From assembly GCA_944321515.1 (NCBI GenBank), contig CALULO010000006.1:1-64000 (forward strand): a stretch of DNA of 64,000 nt. Reading direction: 5' to 3'. The notes under the pieces were generated by a model that saw only the letters and a list, made by a program, of their open reading frames with translations, was not told the DNA's origin and did not search any database. The first letter of the stretch is position 1. The number at the start of each line of letters is the position of its first letter. The DNA comes from an uncultured Atopobiaceae bacterium (GTDB lineage: Bacteria > Actinomycetota > Coriobacteriia > Coriobacteriales > Atopobiaceae). A program made the translations under genes and the position numbers. Shown in pieces: positions 55,001 through 63,813 of this stretch.

Positions 55001-55647
55001 CCGAGGGCACCACCTCGGCGGATGCCGTCGTCATGAGCTATCTCGGCAACACCCTCTACATGACCCAGGACGCCTACGAGAAGGCCTTTGGCGTGGACTT
55101 CCGCCCCAACGGGGTTCTCGCCCACCTGACGGGCTCGGCGGACGACCAGGTCGCCCTCTCCGAGCGACTCTCCCAGGACGGAACCTGGCTCTCCGTGGTC
55201 TCCACGCAGAAGCTGGTGGACGACTTCTCCAGCGCCTTCACGCTCATCAACACCGTGGTCTACGTTGTGATCGTGCTGGCGGCGGCGCTCTCGTTCACGG
55301 TGGTGTTCACGCTGTCCAACACCAACATCTCCGAGCGCGAGCGCGAGCTCGCCACCATCAAGGTTCTTGGCTTCAAGGCGCCCGAGGTGCACCGCTACAT
55401 CAACAAGGAGACGCTCATCCTCACCGGGATCGGCGTGCTCGTTGGGCTGCCCGTGGGCTACGTCCTGGCACGCAGCCTCACGTGGATCCTCCGGATGCCG
55501 TCGCTTTACTTCGACGTCGTGGTGGACCCGCCGACATACGTCATCTCGGCCGTGCTCGCGTTTGCGTTCACCGTGGTCGTGAACCTTATGACCAATCGCT
55601 CGCTCAACCGGATAGACATGGTGGGCGCTCTCAAGTCCGCGGAGTAG
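52087..55647 (+). CDS. Large FtsX-domain ABC exporter permease with coiled-coil insert
   Basis: The 1186-residue protein has an N-terminal membrane segment (VALATITALGVTMLVGLRAA), an extracellular domain, then at about residues 290-640 a long heptad-like coiled coil with repeats of ADAQxQIDDGxxELD, then an FtsX block (IGTVIPVVFFVVAVLISLTTMTRMVEEERG) with several membrane helices, a second extracellular domain and a final FtsX block (VVYVVIVLAAALSFTVVFTLSN). This two-block design with a coiled coil is known in Gram-positive exporters of unknown cargo. GTG start after TAGGGGG. Probably removes envelope-active compounds under TetR control. Confidence 0.88.
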   Translation: MSRRADMARGEGGARTGGARGARTARSAFGLDVLRTVRGSLKRFVALATITALGVTMLVGLRAACVDLRSSADAFFDEQGLFDVRVQSTLGLTTEDVEALAELPGVEAAEGGWSETVYTTVGSTSEKVDVKALSSDGMNEPVVLEGHLPERDDQIAVTRRFLEDSGLCLGDTVTFQGADDGAEDATEVFERKEYTIIAVVLDPMEINAGEGTMSFRSSGGSQYSFFVLPDCVSDPETFTVAYLSVEGADAPLCYSGEYEDIVDEVYQSVEGARAERERARGEGLRADASAEVDKAESEALSELADAQAQIDDGQRELDSNRAELSEQEDAAHRELADAQSQIDDGYAQLDAAQAELDERSAQVEDGLAQIASGLGTTVDGIPAALSSTHDTLVASRASLETTAAMVSSLAGAEWPSDSWNQIGSAATQAEREAAAAAVDSWLSDFVSEGTSAIDQVIAIVNALPEAERTWESLPEAARQQITALLEQLSPELRQAISEALGVDSASVVARLASLRDMLAQMGGLGSGMAQVVSGEKGLAEAQSGYEALVDARSQVRAGQDQIDAGRAELDSGASELSSQRVSALAQIADGWAQLEDGQAELDDARATYESERADALDQIADAREQVEDIPDATWYVQDRSSLSSYASVDSDASSIEAIGTVIPVVFFVVAVLISLTTMTRMVEEERGLIGVYKALGYGRGKILSKYALYALAACLVGGVVGNVLGYVALPAVLFTIFSTMYALPEFLYGFDAAWAVGAVALFGLGIVGATLITCWRELRESPASLMRPKAPKAGSRIFLEYVGPVWRRLGFLNKVAARNLFRYKRRFLMTVFGIAGCVALLVTGFGIRDTVLSLSPRQYGETGVVGYDLMAVTNADDLDGAVAALEEDGGVEDLVRVYVDSLTLSYGGSKESVQLVVVPDGESLDGYVNLVDDSGNALALGDGVQVAVTKNAEQVMGLAVGDELLLQDSTLAEGTTSADAVVMSYLGNTLYMTQDAYEKAFGVDFRPNGVLAHLTGSADDQVALSERLSQDGTWLSVVSTQKLVDDFSSAFTLINTVVYVVIVLAAALSFTVVFTLSNTNISERERELATIKVLGFKAPEVHRYINKETLILTGIGVLVGLPVGYVLARSLTWILRMPSLYFDVVVDPPTYVISAVLAFAFTVVVNLMTNRSLNRIDMVGALKSAE

Positions 55648-55718
55648 GCGACTTGCCCGGTCATTCCGGCAAAGGGCTGTGCGGCCGGGAGAGGGCAGAC
55701 GGCACGAATGGTGAATGC

Positions 55719-56372
55719 CTACAGCTCCAGCATGTCCTCCATACGGCAGGAGAGCGTCTGAGCCAGACGGTAGACTGAGATTGCCTGTGCATGATTGATG
55801 TCCTTCTTGCGCTGCTCGTACTGCTGAATTGATCGCAGCGAGACTCCCGATGAGCTTGCGAGCGCGGCTTGGGTGAGCCCTGCCGCCGCTCGCAGCGTCT
55901 TCAGGCGCGTGGGTGAGGAGGTGCGGGCGAAACTCTTTTCTATGACTGCGGAGACAACGCGCGGGGAGGCAACGCGGTAGTCTGCGTGAAGTGCAATGAG
56001 ATCTGCAGCGGAGAGGTATGTCGAGATTGAGCGGAAGGTTCGGCCAGTCTCCCACTGATGGTAGGCGAGGACCTCGCCACACCAGCGCGCGCGGTCGCGT
56101 TGGTCGCGCGGAAGTCGACGGCCGCTCATGAGCATCGTGTCAAGGCCGGAATTCTGACCGCTGTCACAGACAGACAGCACGAGTTCGATTCCGGAGATGC
56201 CCACGGCGGGCTGCGCGTCAGGGCCGTCGAATGTACGGGCCGTGGGTGAGACCACAAAGAGGTCAAAGAAGTGCTCCATACCTCCGGGCAGGTGCTTGTC
56301 GGCGAAGTCGAATGCCTTACCAAGGGTGTTTACGGCTTGTGACAACAGGCTCTCGTCGTAGGAATGCGACAC
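55719..56372 (-). CDS. C-terminal XRE helix-turn-helix protein with unknown N-terminal domain
   Basis: The 217-residue protein has its HTH at the C-terminus (LKTLRAAAGLTQAALASSSGVSLRSIQQYEQRKKDINHA, seen in parts), the reverse of the usual order. The N-terminal 150 residues contain VVSPTARTFDGPDAQPAVGISGIELVLSV and a Trp/Tyr-rich segment; the family is familiar as hypothetical proteins in Firmicutes and Coriobacteria, without known role. GTG start after GAAGAGGTATAGA. It is divergent from the permease-hydantoinase operon and may regulate it. Confidence 0.75.
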   Translation of the reverse strand: MSHSYDESLLSQAVNTLGKAFDFADKHLPGGMEHFFDLFVVSPTARTFDGPDAQPAVGISGIELVLSVCDSGQNSGLDTMLMSGRRLPRDQRDRARWCGEVLAYHQWETGRTFRSISTYLSAADLIALHADYRVASPRVVSAVIEKSFARTSSPTRLKTLRAAAGLTQAALASSSGVSLRSIQQYEQRKKDINHAQAISVYRLAQTLSCRMEDMLEL

Positions 56373-56503
56373 TCTATACCTCTTCAGTGATATGTAGAAA
56401 TTATGTATTGATGACTGTTCGGGTTACCGTTCGCGGATTTACTTCTTGTTTCAAATCAATGGACAGGCAGGTGAAATGACGTTAATTGGCTTTACGGAAT
56501 AAG

Positions 56504-56521
56504 CTATCTCTACAGAGATAG
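56504..56521. promoter_or_regulatory. Operator-like palindrome upstream of the permease operon
   Basis: CTATCTCT-AC-AGAGATAG has perfect 8-base arms 2 bases apart in the AT-rich gap 56373-56705. A possible extended -10 (TGCTAGATT) lies at 56644-56652. Nothing else is recognised in this gap. Confidence 0.5.
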
Positions 56522-56705
56522 TAGGCCGTTCTTATGCAGATTCAGAGGAGGTGGGAGGAGGACTCGGCTGTTGCGAAGGCTCCGTGCACCCGAAATCGCT
56601 CGGAAACGCTTGCGACAAAATGAGGCGACTGGCAAAAAACGCGTGCTAGATTGTGCCGCGTCAGGTTGGCGGGCCATACGCGCCCAGACGAAAAAGGAGG
56701 GGAAC

Positions 56706-57983
56706 ATGGCAACCTTGCAAGTCGTCCTGATCCTCGTCGTGTTCGTGGCTGGGGTCGTCCTCATGATGACCAAAAAGATGCCGGCCATTCTCGCGCTGCC
56801 GCTTATGGGCATTCTGATAGCGGCCATCGCGGGTGTCCCGTTCATCTCGAGCGACCCGGAAACCCAGTCCATCACCACTTATGTGATTGGTACGGGCGCC
56901 GCTCGTCTTGCGACCACGATCACAGTCACCATTTTTGGCGCGATTTTTGCGAAGGTGGTTCAGAAGGAAGGCATCTCCGATGCCATTATTCGCAAAGCTG
57001 CCGAGCTCGCTGGTGACAAGCCGCTTGCAATTGCTATTGCTCTGACTGCGGCCATTGCGCTCATCTTTACGGCGATGAGCGGTGCGGGTCCCGTCATTAT
57101 GGTCTCGCAGATTGCGATTCCGCTTATGCTCTCGGCTGGTATTGCGCCGGTTGTAGCCGGCAGTCTTATCCTGTTTGGACTCAACATTGGCCTGCTCTTC
57201 AACGTGTCTCAGTACCAGCTCTACGTTGACACGATTGGCATGGACATGGGCGTCATCACTTCCACCTCTGTGGTGATGGGTGTCGTCTGCGCAGTCGTGA
57301 CCCTGGTGTACATCGTCGTGAATACCCGCAAGACAAGTGCCGCTGCGTGGGCGATGCCGGCTACGGATGCCAAGGCCGAGAAGGTCAACCCCATCGCCCT
57401 CCTCATGCCGCTTGTGCCCATCGTTCTCGTGTTCCTCTTCAAGTGGAATGCTGAGACCGCGCTCATTGTGACCCTTGTGGTGACGGCGCTCATCACTAAG
57501 CCGCGCCAGGCCATGCAGGTTCTCTCCAGCTCCGTTGTCGAGGGCATCAAGGACATCGCTGGCGTCATTGGTCTTATGGTGGGTATTGGCATCCTGCTTA
57601 ACGGCGTTTCCGCCACGCAGACGTCTGCGCTTATGCAGCCCATCATCTCGATGATTCTTCCGTCCAACCCGATCGTGTACGTGCTCGTCTTCACGATCCT
57701 CTCGCCGCTTGCGCTTTATCGCGGCCCGCTCAACATGTATGGCCTCGGGTCTGGTCTTGCTAACATTTTCGTGGCTGCGGGGACGCTCTCTCCGGCTGCT
57801 GTTGGCATGGCGCTGCGTTCTACGAGCGTTGTCCAGACCGTCGCCGATCCCACCAACACCCAAAACGTCATCGTGGCGGATTATGCGAGTGTGGATGTGA
57901 ACGACATCCTCAAGTCAACGCTGCCTTACACGATGGTCATGACACTCGGCATTCTTATCTACACGGCGGTTGTCCTGTTCTAG
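56706..57983 (+). CDS. GntP/CitMHS-type membrane permease
   Basis: The 425-residue protein has 11-12 hydrophobic helices (VVLILVVFVAGVVLMMTKKMPAILALPLMG at the start; paired loops AMSGAGPVIMVSQIAIPLML and ALYRGPLNMYGLGSGLANIF), the layout of ion-coupled carboxylate carriers. AAAAAGGAGGGGAAC precedes the ATG at 56706. It is the first gene of an operon with a hydantoinase/oxoprolinase, so it probably imports the cyclic amide or carboxylate substrate (inference). Confidence 0.85.
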   Translation: MATLQVVLILVVFVAGVVLMMTKKMPAILALPLMGILIAAIAGVPFISSDPETQSITTYVIGTGAARLATTITVTIFGAIFAKVVQKEGISDAIIRKAAELAGDKPLAIAIALTAAIALIFTAMSGAGPVIMVSQIAIPLMLSAGIAPVVAGSLILFGLNIGLLFNVSQYQLYVDTIGMDMGVITSTSVVMGVVCAVVTLVYIVVNTRKTSAAAWAMPATDAKAEKVNPIALLMPLVPIVLVFLFKWNAETALIVTLVVTALITKPRQAMQVLSSSVVEGIKDIAGVIGLMVGIGILLNGVSATQTSALMQPIISMILPSNPIVYVLVFTILSPLALYRGPLNMYGLGSGLANIFVAAGTLSPAAVGMALRSTSVVQTVADPTNTQNVIVADYASVDVNDILKSTLPYTMVMTLGILIYTAVVLF

Positions 57984-58021
57984 TGCGTCATCTGCTCATC
58001 ACACATTAAGGTTCCCCCGAG

Positions 58022-58050
58022 GGGGCGGAGCGTAATACGCTCCGCCCCTC
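58022..58050 (+). terminator. Hairpin between permease and hydantoinase genes
   Basis: GGGGCGGAGCG-TAATA-CGCTCCGCCCC forms a perfect 11-bp stem. No T-run follows; it probably tunes relative expression within the operon. Confidence 0.55.
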
Positions 58051-58069
58051 CCGTCAGGAAAGGAAGCCC

Positions 58070-60220
58070 ATGAGTAAAAGAACCGCGAGAATCGGCATCG
58101 ACGTCGGTGGCACCTTCACCGATGCCGTTGTCGTTGACAACGAGACCTATGAGGTCATTGCCAAGGAGAAGGTGCCTACGACCCACCACGCCGAGCAGGG
58201 CGTAGCGGCAGGCATTGTTCAAGCTATTGACGCGGTTCTTACAAACAACAATATCTCACCGGACGACGTCATCTTTATCGCGCATGGCACCACGCAGGCA
58301 ACCAACGCCTTGCTTGAGGGAGATGTGGCAAAGGTCGGCGTCATCGGCATGGGCCGAGGAGCGGAGGCGGGCCGCGCCCGTAAAGAGACAACCGTGGGCA
58401 ATATCGAGCTTGCTCCGGGCAAATACCTGGAGACAGATCACGAGTTTCTCGATGGCTCGCGGCTTACCGACGAGGGGATTCGCGCCGCCGTGGAAGCTCT
58501 GCGCTCTCGGGGCTGTGAGGTTATCGTTGCGTCGGAGAGCTACTCGGTGGATGACCCCACCAATGAGCGGCGCGTCATATCCGTGGCAAATGATATGGGC
58601 ATGGTGGCAACTGGCGGCTATGAGATTTCCCAGCTCTATGGGCTTGCTGCACGTACGCGTACGGCAGCGGTCAATGCGGCGCTTATCCCCAAGATGATGG
58701 AGACAGCCAACATGACTGAGGCCGCGGTGCGCGACTCCGGCATCTCCAAGCCGCTCATGATTATGCGCTGCGACGGTGGAGTGATGTCGATTGACGAGGT
58801 CCGCAAGCGTCCCATTCTCACCATGCTCTCGGGCCTCGCGGCCGGTGTTGCCGGTGCCCTCATGTACGAGAAGATCACCGACGGCATCTTCCTTGAGGCG
58901 GGTGGTACCTCAACGGATATCTCTGCCATCAAGGACGGTAAGGTAATGATAAAGAATGCCCAAGTAGGAGGGCATAAGCTTTATCTTACTTCCTTGGATG
59001 TCCGTACGCTTGGCATTGCCGGCGGCTCCATGATTGTGGTTAAGGACGGCAAGATCGCCGACGTGGGGCCCCGTTCGGCGCACATCGCCGACAAGGAATA
59101 CGAGGTCTTCACTTCGTCTGCCAACATTGTTGACCCGCACGTGGAGCTCATCGCTCCGCGTGAGGACGACCAGTCTAACTATGCGGTGGTGACCTGTGCA
59201 AACGGCGAGTCATATGCGCTCACGCTTGCGGGGGCTGCAAACATCCTCGGGTATGTTCCCGAGGATGACTACGCGGCCGGGAACGTCGAGGCGGCGCGCC
59301 TTGCCTGGGGTGCACTTGCAGAGAAGACCGGCAGCACCGTTGAGGGGCTCTGCCGCCAGGCTATGGACATCGCCATGGATAAGGTCGCCGAGGTTGTGCG
59401 CGGGCTTATCTCTGACTATGACCTTAACCCCAACCTCATCTATCTGGTGGGCGGCGGTGGGTCGGCTTCGGTGGTGGCGCCAGCCCTTGGCGAGAGCATG
59501 GGAATTCGACACCGTATTGCAACCAACGCTCCGTACATCTCTACAATTGGCGTAGCCTTGGCGCTCGTGCGCGAGCAAGTTGAGCGTAACGTTCCCAACC
59601 CGACCGACGCAGACATCAGGAAGATTCGCCATGACGTGATGGATGCCGTTACGCGTGCCGGCGCTGCCGCTGAGACGGTTGACATCACTGTAGAAATTGA
59701 CGCACAGAGAAACATCCTGCGAGCCACTGCAACGGGTGCGACGGAGCTGCGCACCAAGGACCGTGCGAGTGCGGCGAGAAGCGAGGAGGAGCTTGTTGCG
59801 GTGGTCGCCGAGGCCACGGGGACAGAGCCTTCATTGGTTGAGCGAGTCGCAGCGGAAGGGCGCTGGCACGTCTATCAGGCTGGCGTTGAGAAGAAGTCGT
59901 TCTTTGGGCTGCTCAAGTCCCGCCGTCAGGTAGTGCGCGTGATCGATGACGAGGGGGTAATCCGGCTGCAGAAGGATGACGCCAGGGTGATGGTCTTCAC
60001 CAAAGAAGAGATCTCAACGTCCTTCTCGAGCTTCGTGGACTCGATGACCCTCTATTCGGATGCCGGAGCGACGTTGCCCAAGACCTACCTCTTCTTCGGT
60101 CAGCGGATGTCCGACCTCTCAGGCGTTCTCAACAAAGAGCAGCTGCTAAGTCTTGCCGAAATGGAGCTTGAGTTTGCAGAGAGGGATCAGCCTGTCATTG
60201 CCGTGGCGGCACGGAGCTAG
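58070..60220 (+). CDS. Hydantoinase/oxoprolinase family protein (HyuA-like)
   Basis: The 716-residue protein has the ASKHA-fold front (RIGIDVGGTFTDAVVVDNE), IAHGTTQATNALLEG, the central RCDGGVMSIDEVRKRPILTMLSGLAAGVAGA and IFLEAGGTSTDISAIKDGKV, matching ATP-using HyuA/oxoprolinase A. About 150 residues at the C-terminus (EKKSFFGLLKSRRQVVRVID and after) extend beyond the core. No HyuB partner gene is present. It should open a cyclic amide such as a hydantoin or 5-oxoproline; substrate unproven. AGGAAAGGAAGCCC precedes the start. Confidence 0.9.
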   Translation: MSKRTARIGIDVGGTFTDAVVVDNETYEVIAKEKVPTTHHAEQGVAAGIVQAIDAVLTNNNISPDDVIFIAHGTTQATNALLEGDVAKVGVIGMGRGAEAGRARKETTVGNIELAPGKYLETDHEFLDGSRLTDEGIRAAVEALRSRGCEVIVASESYSVDDPTNERRVISVANDMGMVATGGYEISQLYGLAARTRTAAVNAALIPKMMETANMTEAAVRDSGISKPLMIMRCDGGVMSIDEVRKRPILTMLSGLAAGVAGALMYEKITDGIFLEAGGTSTDISAIKDGKVMIKNAQVGGHKLYLTSLDVRTLGIAGGSMIVVKDGKIADVGPRSAHIADKEYEVFTSSANIVDPHVELIAPREDDQSNYAVVTCANGESYALTLAGAANILGYVPEDDYAAGNVEAARLAWGALAEKTGSTVEGLCRQAMDIAMDKVAEVVRGLISDYDLNPNLIYLVGGGGSASVVAPALGESMGIRHRIATNAPYISTIGVALALVREQVERNVPNPTDADIRKIRHDVMDAVTRAGAAAETVDITVEIDAQRNILRATATGATELRTKDRASAARSEEELVAVVAEATGTEPSLVERVAAEGRWHVYQAGVEKKSFFGLLKSRRQVVRVIDDEGVIRLQKDDARVMVFTKEEISTSFSSFVDSMTLYSDAGATLPKTYLFFGQRMSDLSGVLNKEQLLSLAEMELEFAERDQPVIAVAARS

Positions 60221-60222
60221 CC

Positions 60223-60903
60223 ATGGCTTCGCACACCAGCCTTCCCTATGCACCTGATGCCGTTCTCGACCTGCTCGAGCTGGTGGGTGGGTGCAACCTC
60301 GAGGGGATGGAGGCTGCCGACGCTGCTGCCGTGGCGAAGGACGCGGCGTACGTCGGTCGAGAGGAGGCTGCTCGCTGGGCCGGGCGTCCCCTCGAGGGGG
60401 AGCTCGTAAGAATGGGCGTCGAGCTTAGACGACTTGGCGACGCCCCTGGTGGAGAGAGAGCGAGCGTGAGGGTGGCAGCGCTCACTACCTATGATTCGCG
60501 TCCGGCGGGAATGCGGCGTGTGGACCTCTATGTGGGCGAGATAGCTCGCAAGCATGGGGCTCTCCTCGGCCTGGGGGTGGAGATGAGCCTAGACGATCTT
60601 GTCGAGCTGCACTTGGCGCATGAGTTCTATCACGTCCTTGAGTTTTCGAGCGGTCGTCGTACGGAGAGACTGGTTCCCCCGATGAGGGTACGTGGTTTGT
60701 TGGGGGTTCGTTCCCGGCCTGCGCGGCGCTCCTCGGAGGTGGCGGCTCACGCTTTTGCCCGGGCCTGGTTGGGACACGGTCCGCATCCGGTGCTTATCGA
60801 CGCCCTCTCTCTTGTGGCGTCGGGCTCGTTGGCTGCCGGGGAGCTGCGGAAGCGTGCGGCATGGGCACTCGACCTACTCGATACGTATCTGGCTTGCGAT
60901 TGA
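60223..60903 (+). CDS. ImmA/IrrE-like zincin domain protein
   Basis: The 226-residue protein has LHLAHEFYHVLEF, a perfect HEXXH zinc motif (His133, Glu134, His137), and 35 residues later SSEVAAHAFARAWL, in which Glu172 is placed like the third zinc ligand of ImmA/IrrE gluzincins (E-x2-A-x2-F/A). The N-terminal 100 residues contain no recognisable domain. It starts 2 bases after the hydantoinase stop with GGAG in that gene's end, so translation is coupled. A protease of this type inside a hydantoinase operon is unexpected; it may cleave the operon regulator or act on a metabolite. Confidence 0.75.
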   Translation: MASHTSLPYAPDAVLDLLELVGGCNLEGMEAADAAAVAKDAAYVGREEAARWAGRPLEGELVRMGVELRRLGDAPGGERASVRVAALTTYDSRPAGMRRVDLYVGEIARKHGALLGLGVEMSLDDLVELHLAHEFYHVLEFSSGRRTERLVPPMRVRGLLGVRSRPARRSSEVAAHAFARAWLGHGPHPVLIDALSLVASGSLAAGELRKRAAWALDLLDTYLACD

Positions 60904-60918
60904 TTGGAGAGCGAGGCT

Positions 60919-62256
60919 ATGGCTACGCACACTTTCGGCACCCGTGAGGTTGAAGTCCTGGGTTCGTGGGATACCGTTGTCGTGGGGGGTGGCACTGCCG
61001 GTGCGTCTGCTGGGATAAGCGCGGCCCGCGAAGGCGACCGTACGCTTGTGGTGGAACGCTACGGCTCGCTCGGCGGCAGTCCAGTGCATGCGCTCGTGAC
61101 GCCGATGATGGACTCGCGCGCTCCACACGGGCGCAATCTGCACGAGATTGAGCGACGCCTAAACGAGATCGGCGTGACTACGCGCGAGGACGGCGACCGG
61201 ATGGGCTATGTCTGGTTTACTCCTGAGGCCCTCTCTGAGGTGCTTGAGACGATGCTGCTCGAGGCGGGTGGTCAGGAGCTGCTTGATGCCACGCTTGTCG
61301 ATGTCGACGTGGTTGACGGGAGGATTTCGGCAATCGCGGTCATGACCGTGGAGGGCCTGCGTGCCGTTGTGGCCCAGCAGTTCGTGGATGCCACGGGTGA
61401 TGCGGTCCTCTCGCGGATGGCGGGCGTTCCCTGCGCGGCGGGGGATGACGCCGGTAACAACCAAATGAGCTCCCTACGCTTTGAGATGGGCGGCATCGAC
61501 GTGGAGCGCTACCGCCAGTATTGCCTCTCGCTAGGGGATAACTTTTCCCCGATGGTCGACGGGTTCTTCTGGGAGTCGGCCATGGTTGCAGGGAAGGGGT
61601 TCAAGCTCGAACCGCTCTTCCGCCAGGGCGTTGCCGACGGTGTGCTTGAGGAGTCCGATCTCGTCTACTACCAGTGCTTCTCTCTGCCTGGTGAGCCTGG
61701 TGTCATGGCGTTCAACTGTCCCCATCTGCCAGAGCTCAAGAATAACGTTTCTGCCATGGCACGCTCGGAGGCTCTGGCGGACGGCCGTCGTCGCATCAGG
61801 AGGCTCGTTACCTTCCTTACGCGCTATATGCCGGGCTTTGAGCATGCGTTTCTTGTGCGCGAGGCAAGTATGCTTGGCGTTCGTGAGAGCTGGCGAATCT
61901 GTGGCACGTACACGCTTGATGTGGACGACTACGTGGCGCGCGCTCGTTTTGATGATGCGGTTGCACGGGGGACGTGGTACATCGACGTGCACTCTGCCAC
62001 AAAGGGACTCGTTCACATGGAGAAGTACCAGCCGGGAGAGTACTACGAGATTCCCTATCGGTGCCTAACTAACCAGGTGGTTCGTAACATGCTTACGGTG
62101 GGTCGCTGCATCTCAACAAGCTTCCTTGTCCAGGCAAGTGTGCGAATTCAGCAGACGGCAATTGACATGGGGGAGTCGGCCGGTCGGGCGTGCGCACGCG
62201 CGCTTGCCGCAGGCGTCGAGCTTGCGGACTTCGACGGCCGCGGCCTGCTTGGCTGA
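60919..62256 (+). CDS. FAD-dependent oxidoreductase
   Basis: The 445-residue protein has the Rossmann motif WDTVVVGGGTAGASAGISAARE, VERYGSLGGSPVHALV, FVDATGDAVLSRMAGVP and the C-terminal FAD-site VGRCISTSFLVQASVRIQQTAIDMGESAG, matching the FAD_oxidored family. It starts 15 bases after the zincin gene; GGAGAGCGAGGCT precedes the ATG. Being last in the permease-hydantoinase operon, it probably oxidises or reduces the ring compound or its product. Confidence 0.88.
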   Translation: MATHTFGTREVEVLGSWDTVVVGGGTAGASAGISAAREGDRTLVVERYGSLGGSPVHALVTPMMDSRAPHGRNLHEIERRLNEIGVTTREDGDRMGYVWFTPEALSEVLETMLLEAGGQELLDATLVDVDVVDGRISAIAVMTVEGLRAVVAQQFVDATGDAVLSRMAGVPCAAGDDAGNNQMSSLRFEMGGIDVERYRQYCLSLGDNFSPMVDGFFWESAMVAGKGFKLEPLFRQGVADGVLEESDLVYYQCFSLPGEPGVMAFNCPHLPELKNNVSAMARSEALADGRRRIRRLVTFLTRYMPGFEHAFLVREASMLGVRESWRICGTYTLDVDDYVARARFDDAVARGTWYIDVHSATKGLVHMEKYQPGEYYEIPYRCLTNQVVRNMLTVGRCISTSFLVQASVRIQQTAIDMGESAGRACARALAAGVELADFDGRGLLG

Positions 62257-62282
62257 CGCCCCGCGCCTTCCTCGCCTCGGGT

Positions 62283-63068
62283 CTAGACGTTTCGCTGAGC
62301 GAGGAAGGCTTGGGTGCGCGCCTCACGCGGGTGCTCGATGACCTGCTCTGCCGTGCCCTGCTCCACGATGACACCGCCGTCCATGAAGACCACGCGGTCG
62401 GCGACCTCGCGAGCGAAGGACATCTCGTGCGTCACTATGACCATCGTCATGTTCTCCGCCGCGAGCTCCTTGATGACGCGAAGCACCTCTGCGGTGAGCT
62501 CGGGGTCAAGGGCGCTCGTCGGCTCGTCGAAGTACATGATCTTTGGGTGCATCGCCAGGGCCCGGGCAATGCTCGCGCGCTGCTGCTGGCCGCCCGAGAG
62601 CTGGCAGGGGACCTTCTCCTCGCAGCCCTCGAGCCCCATCTTGGCGAGCAGCGACCGGGCCTCAGCCTCTACCTCGGAGCGATCGCGCCTCTGCACGCAG
62701 ATCGGTGCGTCCATCACGTTGCGCAGCACCGTGAAGTGCGGGAAGAGGTTGTAGTTCTGGAAGACCAGGCCAAAGCTGGACCGGGCGGCTGCGAGCATGC
62801 TCTTCTCGCCGTAGGAGCCGTCTCGGGCCACAACGAGGTCCCCGTACGAGAGGTTGCCCCCGTCGAGGCGCTCGAGCAGGGTGAGACAGCGCAGCAGCGT
62901 CGACTTGCCGCCGCCCGAGGGCCCAATTATAGCCACGACCTCGCCGGGGCTCACGGCGAGAGAGATGTCGTGCAGGACGGTCGTGTCGCCGAAGCTCTTG
63001 CGCGCGTGCTCGAGAGAGACGACGGGCTGCGGGCTCTGCCCTCCGGATGCTCGCTCGGAGTTAGTCAT
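62283..63068 (-). CDS. Amino-acid ABC transporter ATP-binding protein (second operon)
   Basis: The 261-residue ATPase has [54 protein letters not shown] and VTHEM. It overlaps the permease gene by 8 bases. Third gene of the importer at the right edge; converges with the FAD oxidoreductase gene 26 bases away. Confidence 0.95.
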   Translation of the reverse strand: MTNSERASGGQSPQPVVSLEHARKSFGDTTVLHDISLAVSPGEVVAIIGPSGGGKSTLLRCLTLLERLDGGNLSYGDLVVARDGSYGEKSMLAAARSSFGLVFQNYNLFPHFTVLRNVMDAPICVQRRDRSEVEAEARSLLAKMGLEGCEEKVPCQLSGGQQQRASIARALAMHPKIMYFDEPTSALDPELTAEVLRVIKELAAENMTMVIVTHEMSFAREVADRVVFMDGGVIVEQGTAEQVIEHPREARTQAFLAQRNV

Positions 63069-63714
63069 GGTAGTAGCTCAGCTTTCTCTCTATGCGCCCG
63101 GCGATGGCATCGACGAGCAGGTTGAAGATCCAGTAGAACGCAGCCGCGATGGCAAACGGCAGCATTGAGACCTGGCTTGCGACGAGCTGCTTGGCCACGG
63201 TGAACATCTCGATGACGCCGATGGAGAAGGCGAGCGAGGTATCCTTGACCAGCGTGATGACCTCGTTGGTCATTGCGGGCATAATGCGCTTGACGACCTG
63301 GGGCAGCACAATTCGCACGAACGTCTGCGTGCGCGAGTAGCCCAGGACCTCGGCGGCCTCGTGCTGGCCGCGCGGGATGGACTGGATTCCGGAGCGATAG
63401 ATCTCCGCGAAGTAGGCGGCATAGTTGACGATGAACGCCACGATGGTGGCGTACCACTTGCTGTCCGTGGTCAGGCCGATGCCAAAGACGTAGTACGGCA
63501 CAAAGTAGATGGCAAACATCTGCAGCATGAGCGGGGTGCCGCGCATGACGGAGATGTAGAAGCGGGCGAGAAGCGCGAGCGGCTTGATGCGGCTCATGCG
63601 CGCAAAGGCCACGAGCATTCCCAGCGGCAGTGACCCCACGAGGGTGAGGGCGAAAATCTGCAGGCTGATGAGGAATCCTTCGGCCAGCATCCCGGTCATG
63701 GTGAGTATGTCCAC
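63061..63714 (-). CDS. Amino-acid ABC transporter permease (second operon)
   Basis: The 217-residue HisM-type permease has five membrane segments, [14 protein letters not shown] and the EAA loop [21 protein letters not shown], of normal length and without the extension seen in the first operon. GTG start after GAGAGGAGCGC. Confidence 0.94.
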   Translation of the reverse strand: MDILTMTGMLAEGFLISLQIFALTLVGSLPLGMLVAFARMSRIKPLALLARFYISVMRGTPLMLQMFAIYFVPYYVFGIGLTTDSKWYATIVAFIVNYAAYFAEIYRSGIQSIPRGQHEAAEVLGYSRTQTFVRIVLPQVVKRIMPAMTNEVITLVKDTSLAFSIGVIEMFTVAKQLVASQVSMLPFAIAAAFYWIFNLLVDAIAGRIERKLSYYHD

Positions 63715-63737
63715 GCGCGCTCCTCTCTGAAGCGGTC

Positions 63738-63768
63738 GGCGCCGCCGCCCGATGGGGGCGACGGCGCC
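63738..63768. other. Hairpin between binding protein and permease genes
   Basis: GGCGCCGCCGCCC pairs with GGGGCGACGGCGCC (one mismatch). It matches in position the palindrome of the first amino-acid ABC operon. Confidence 0.6.
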
Positions 63769-63813
63769 TGGGGAGGTCGTAACCCAGAGGACGTCCCCTA
63801 GGTCATTGTGCGG

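Noticed and set aside
54046..56082. 678-codon frame opposite the exporter permease
   Set aside because: Mirror of the permease reading frame; no domain, start signal or family pattern.
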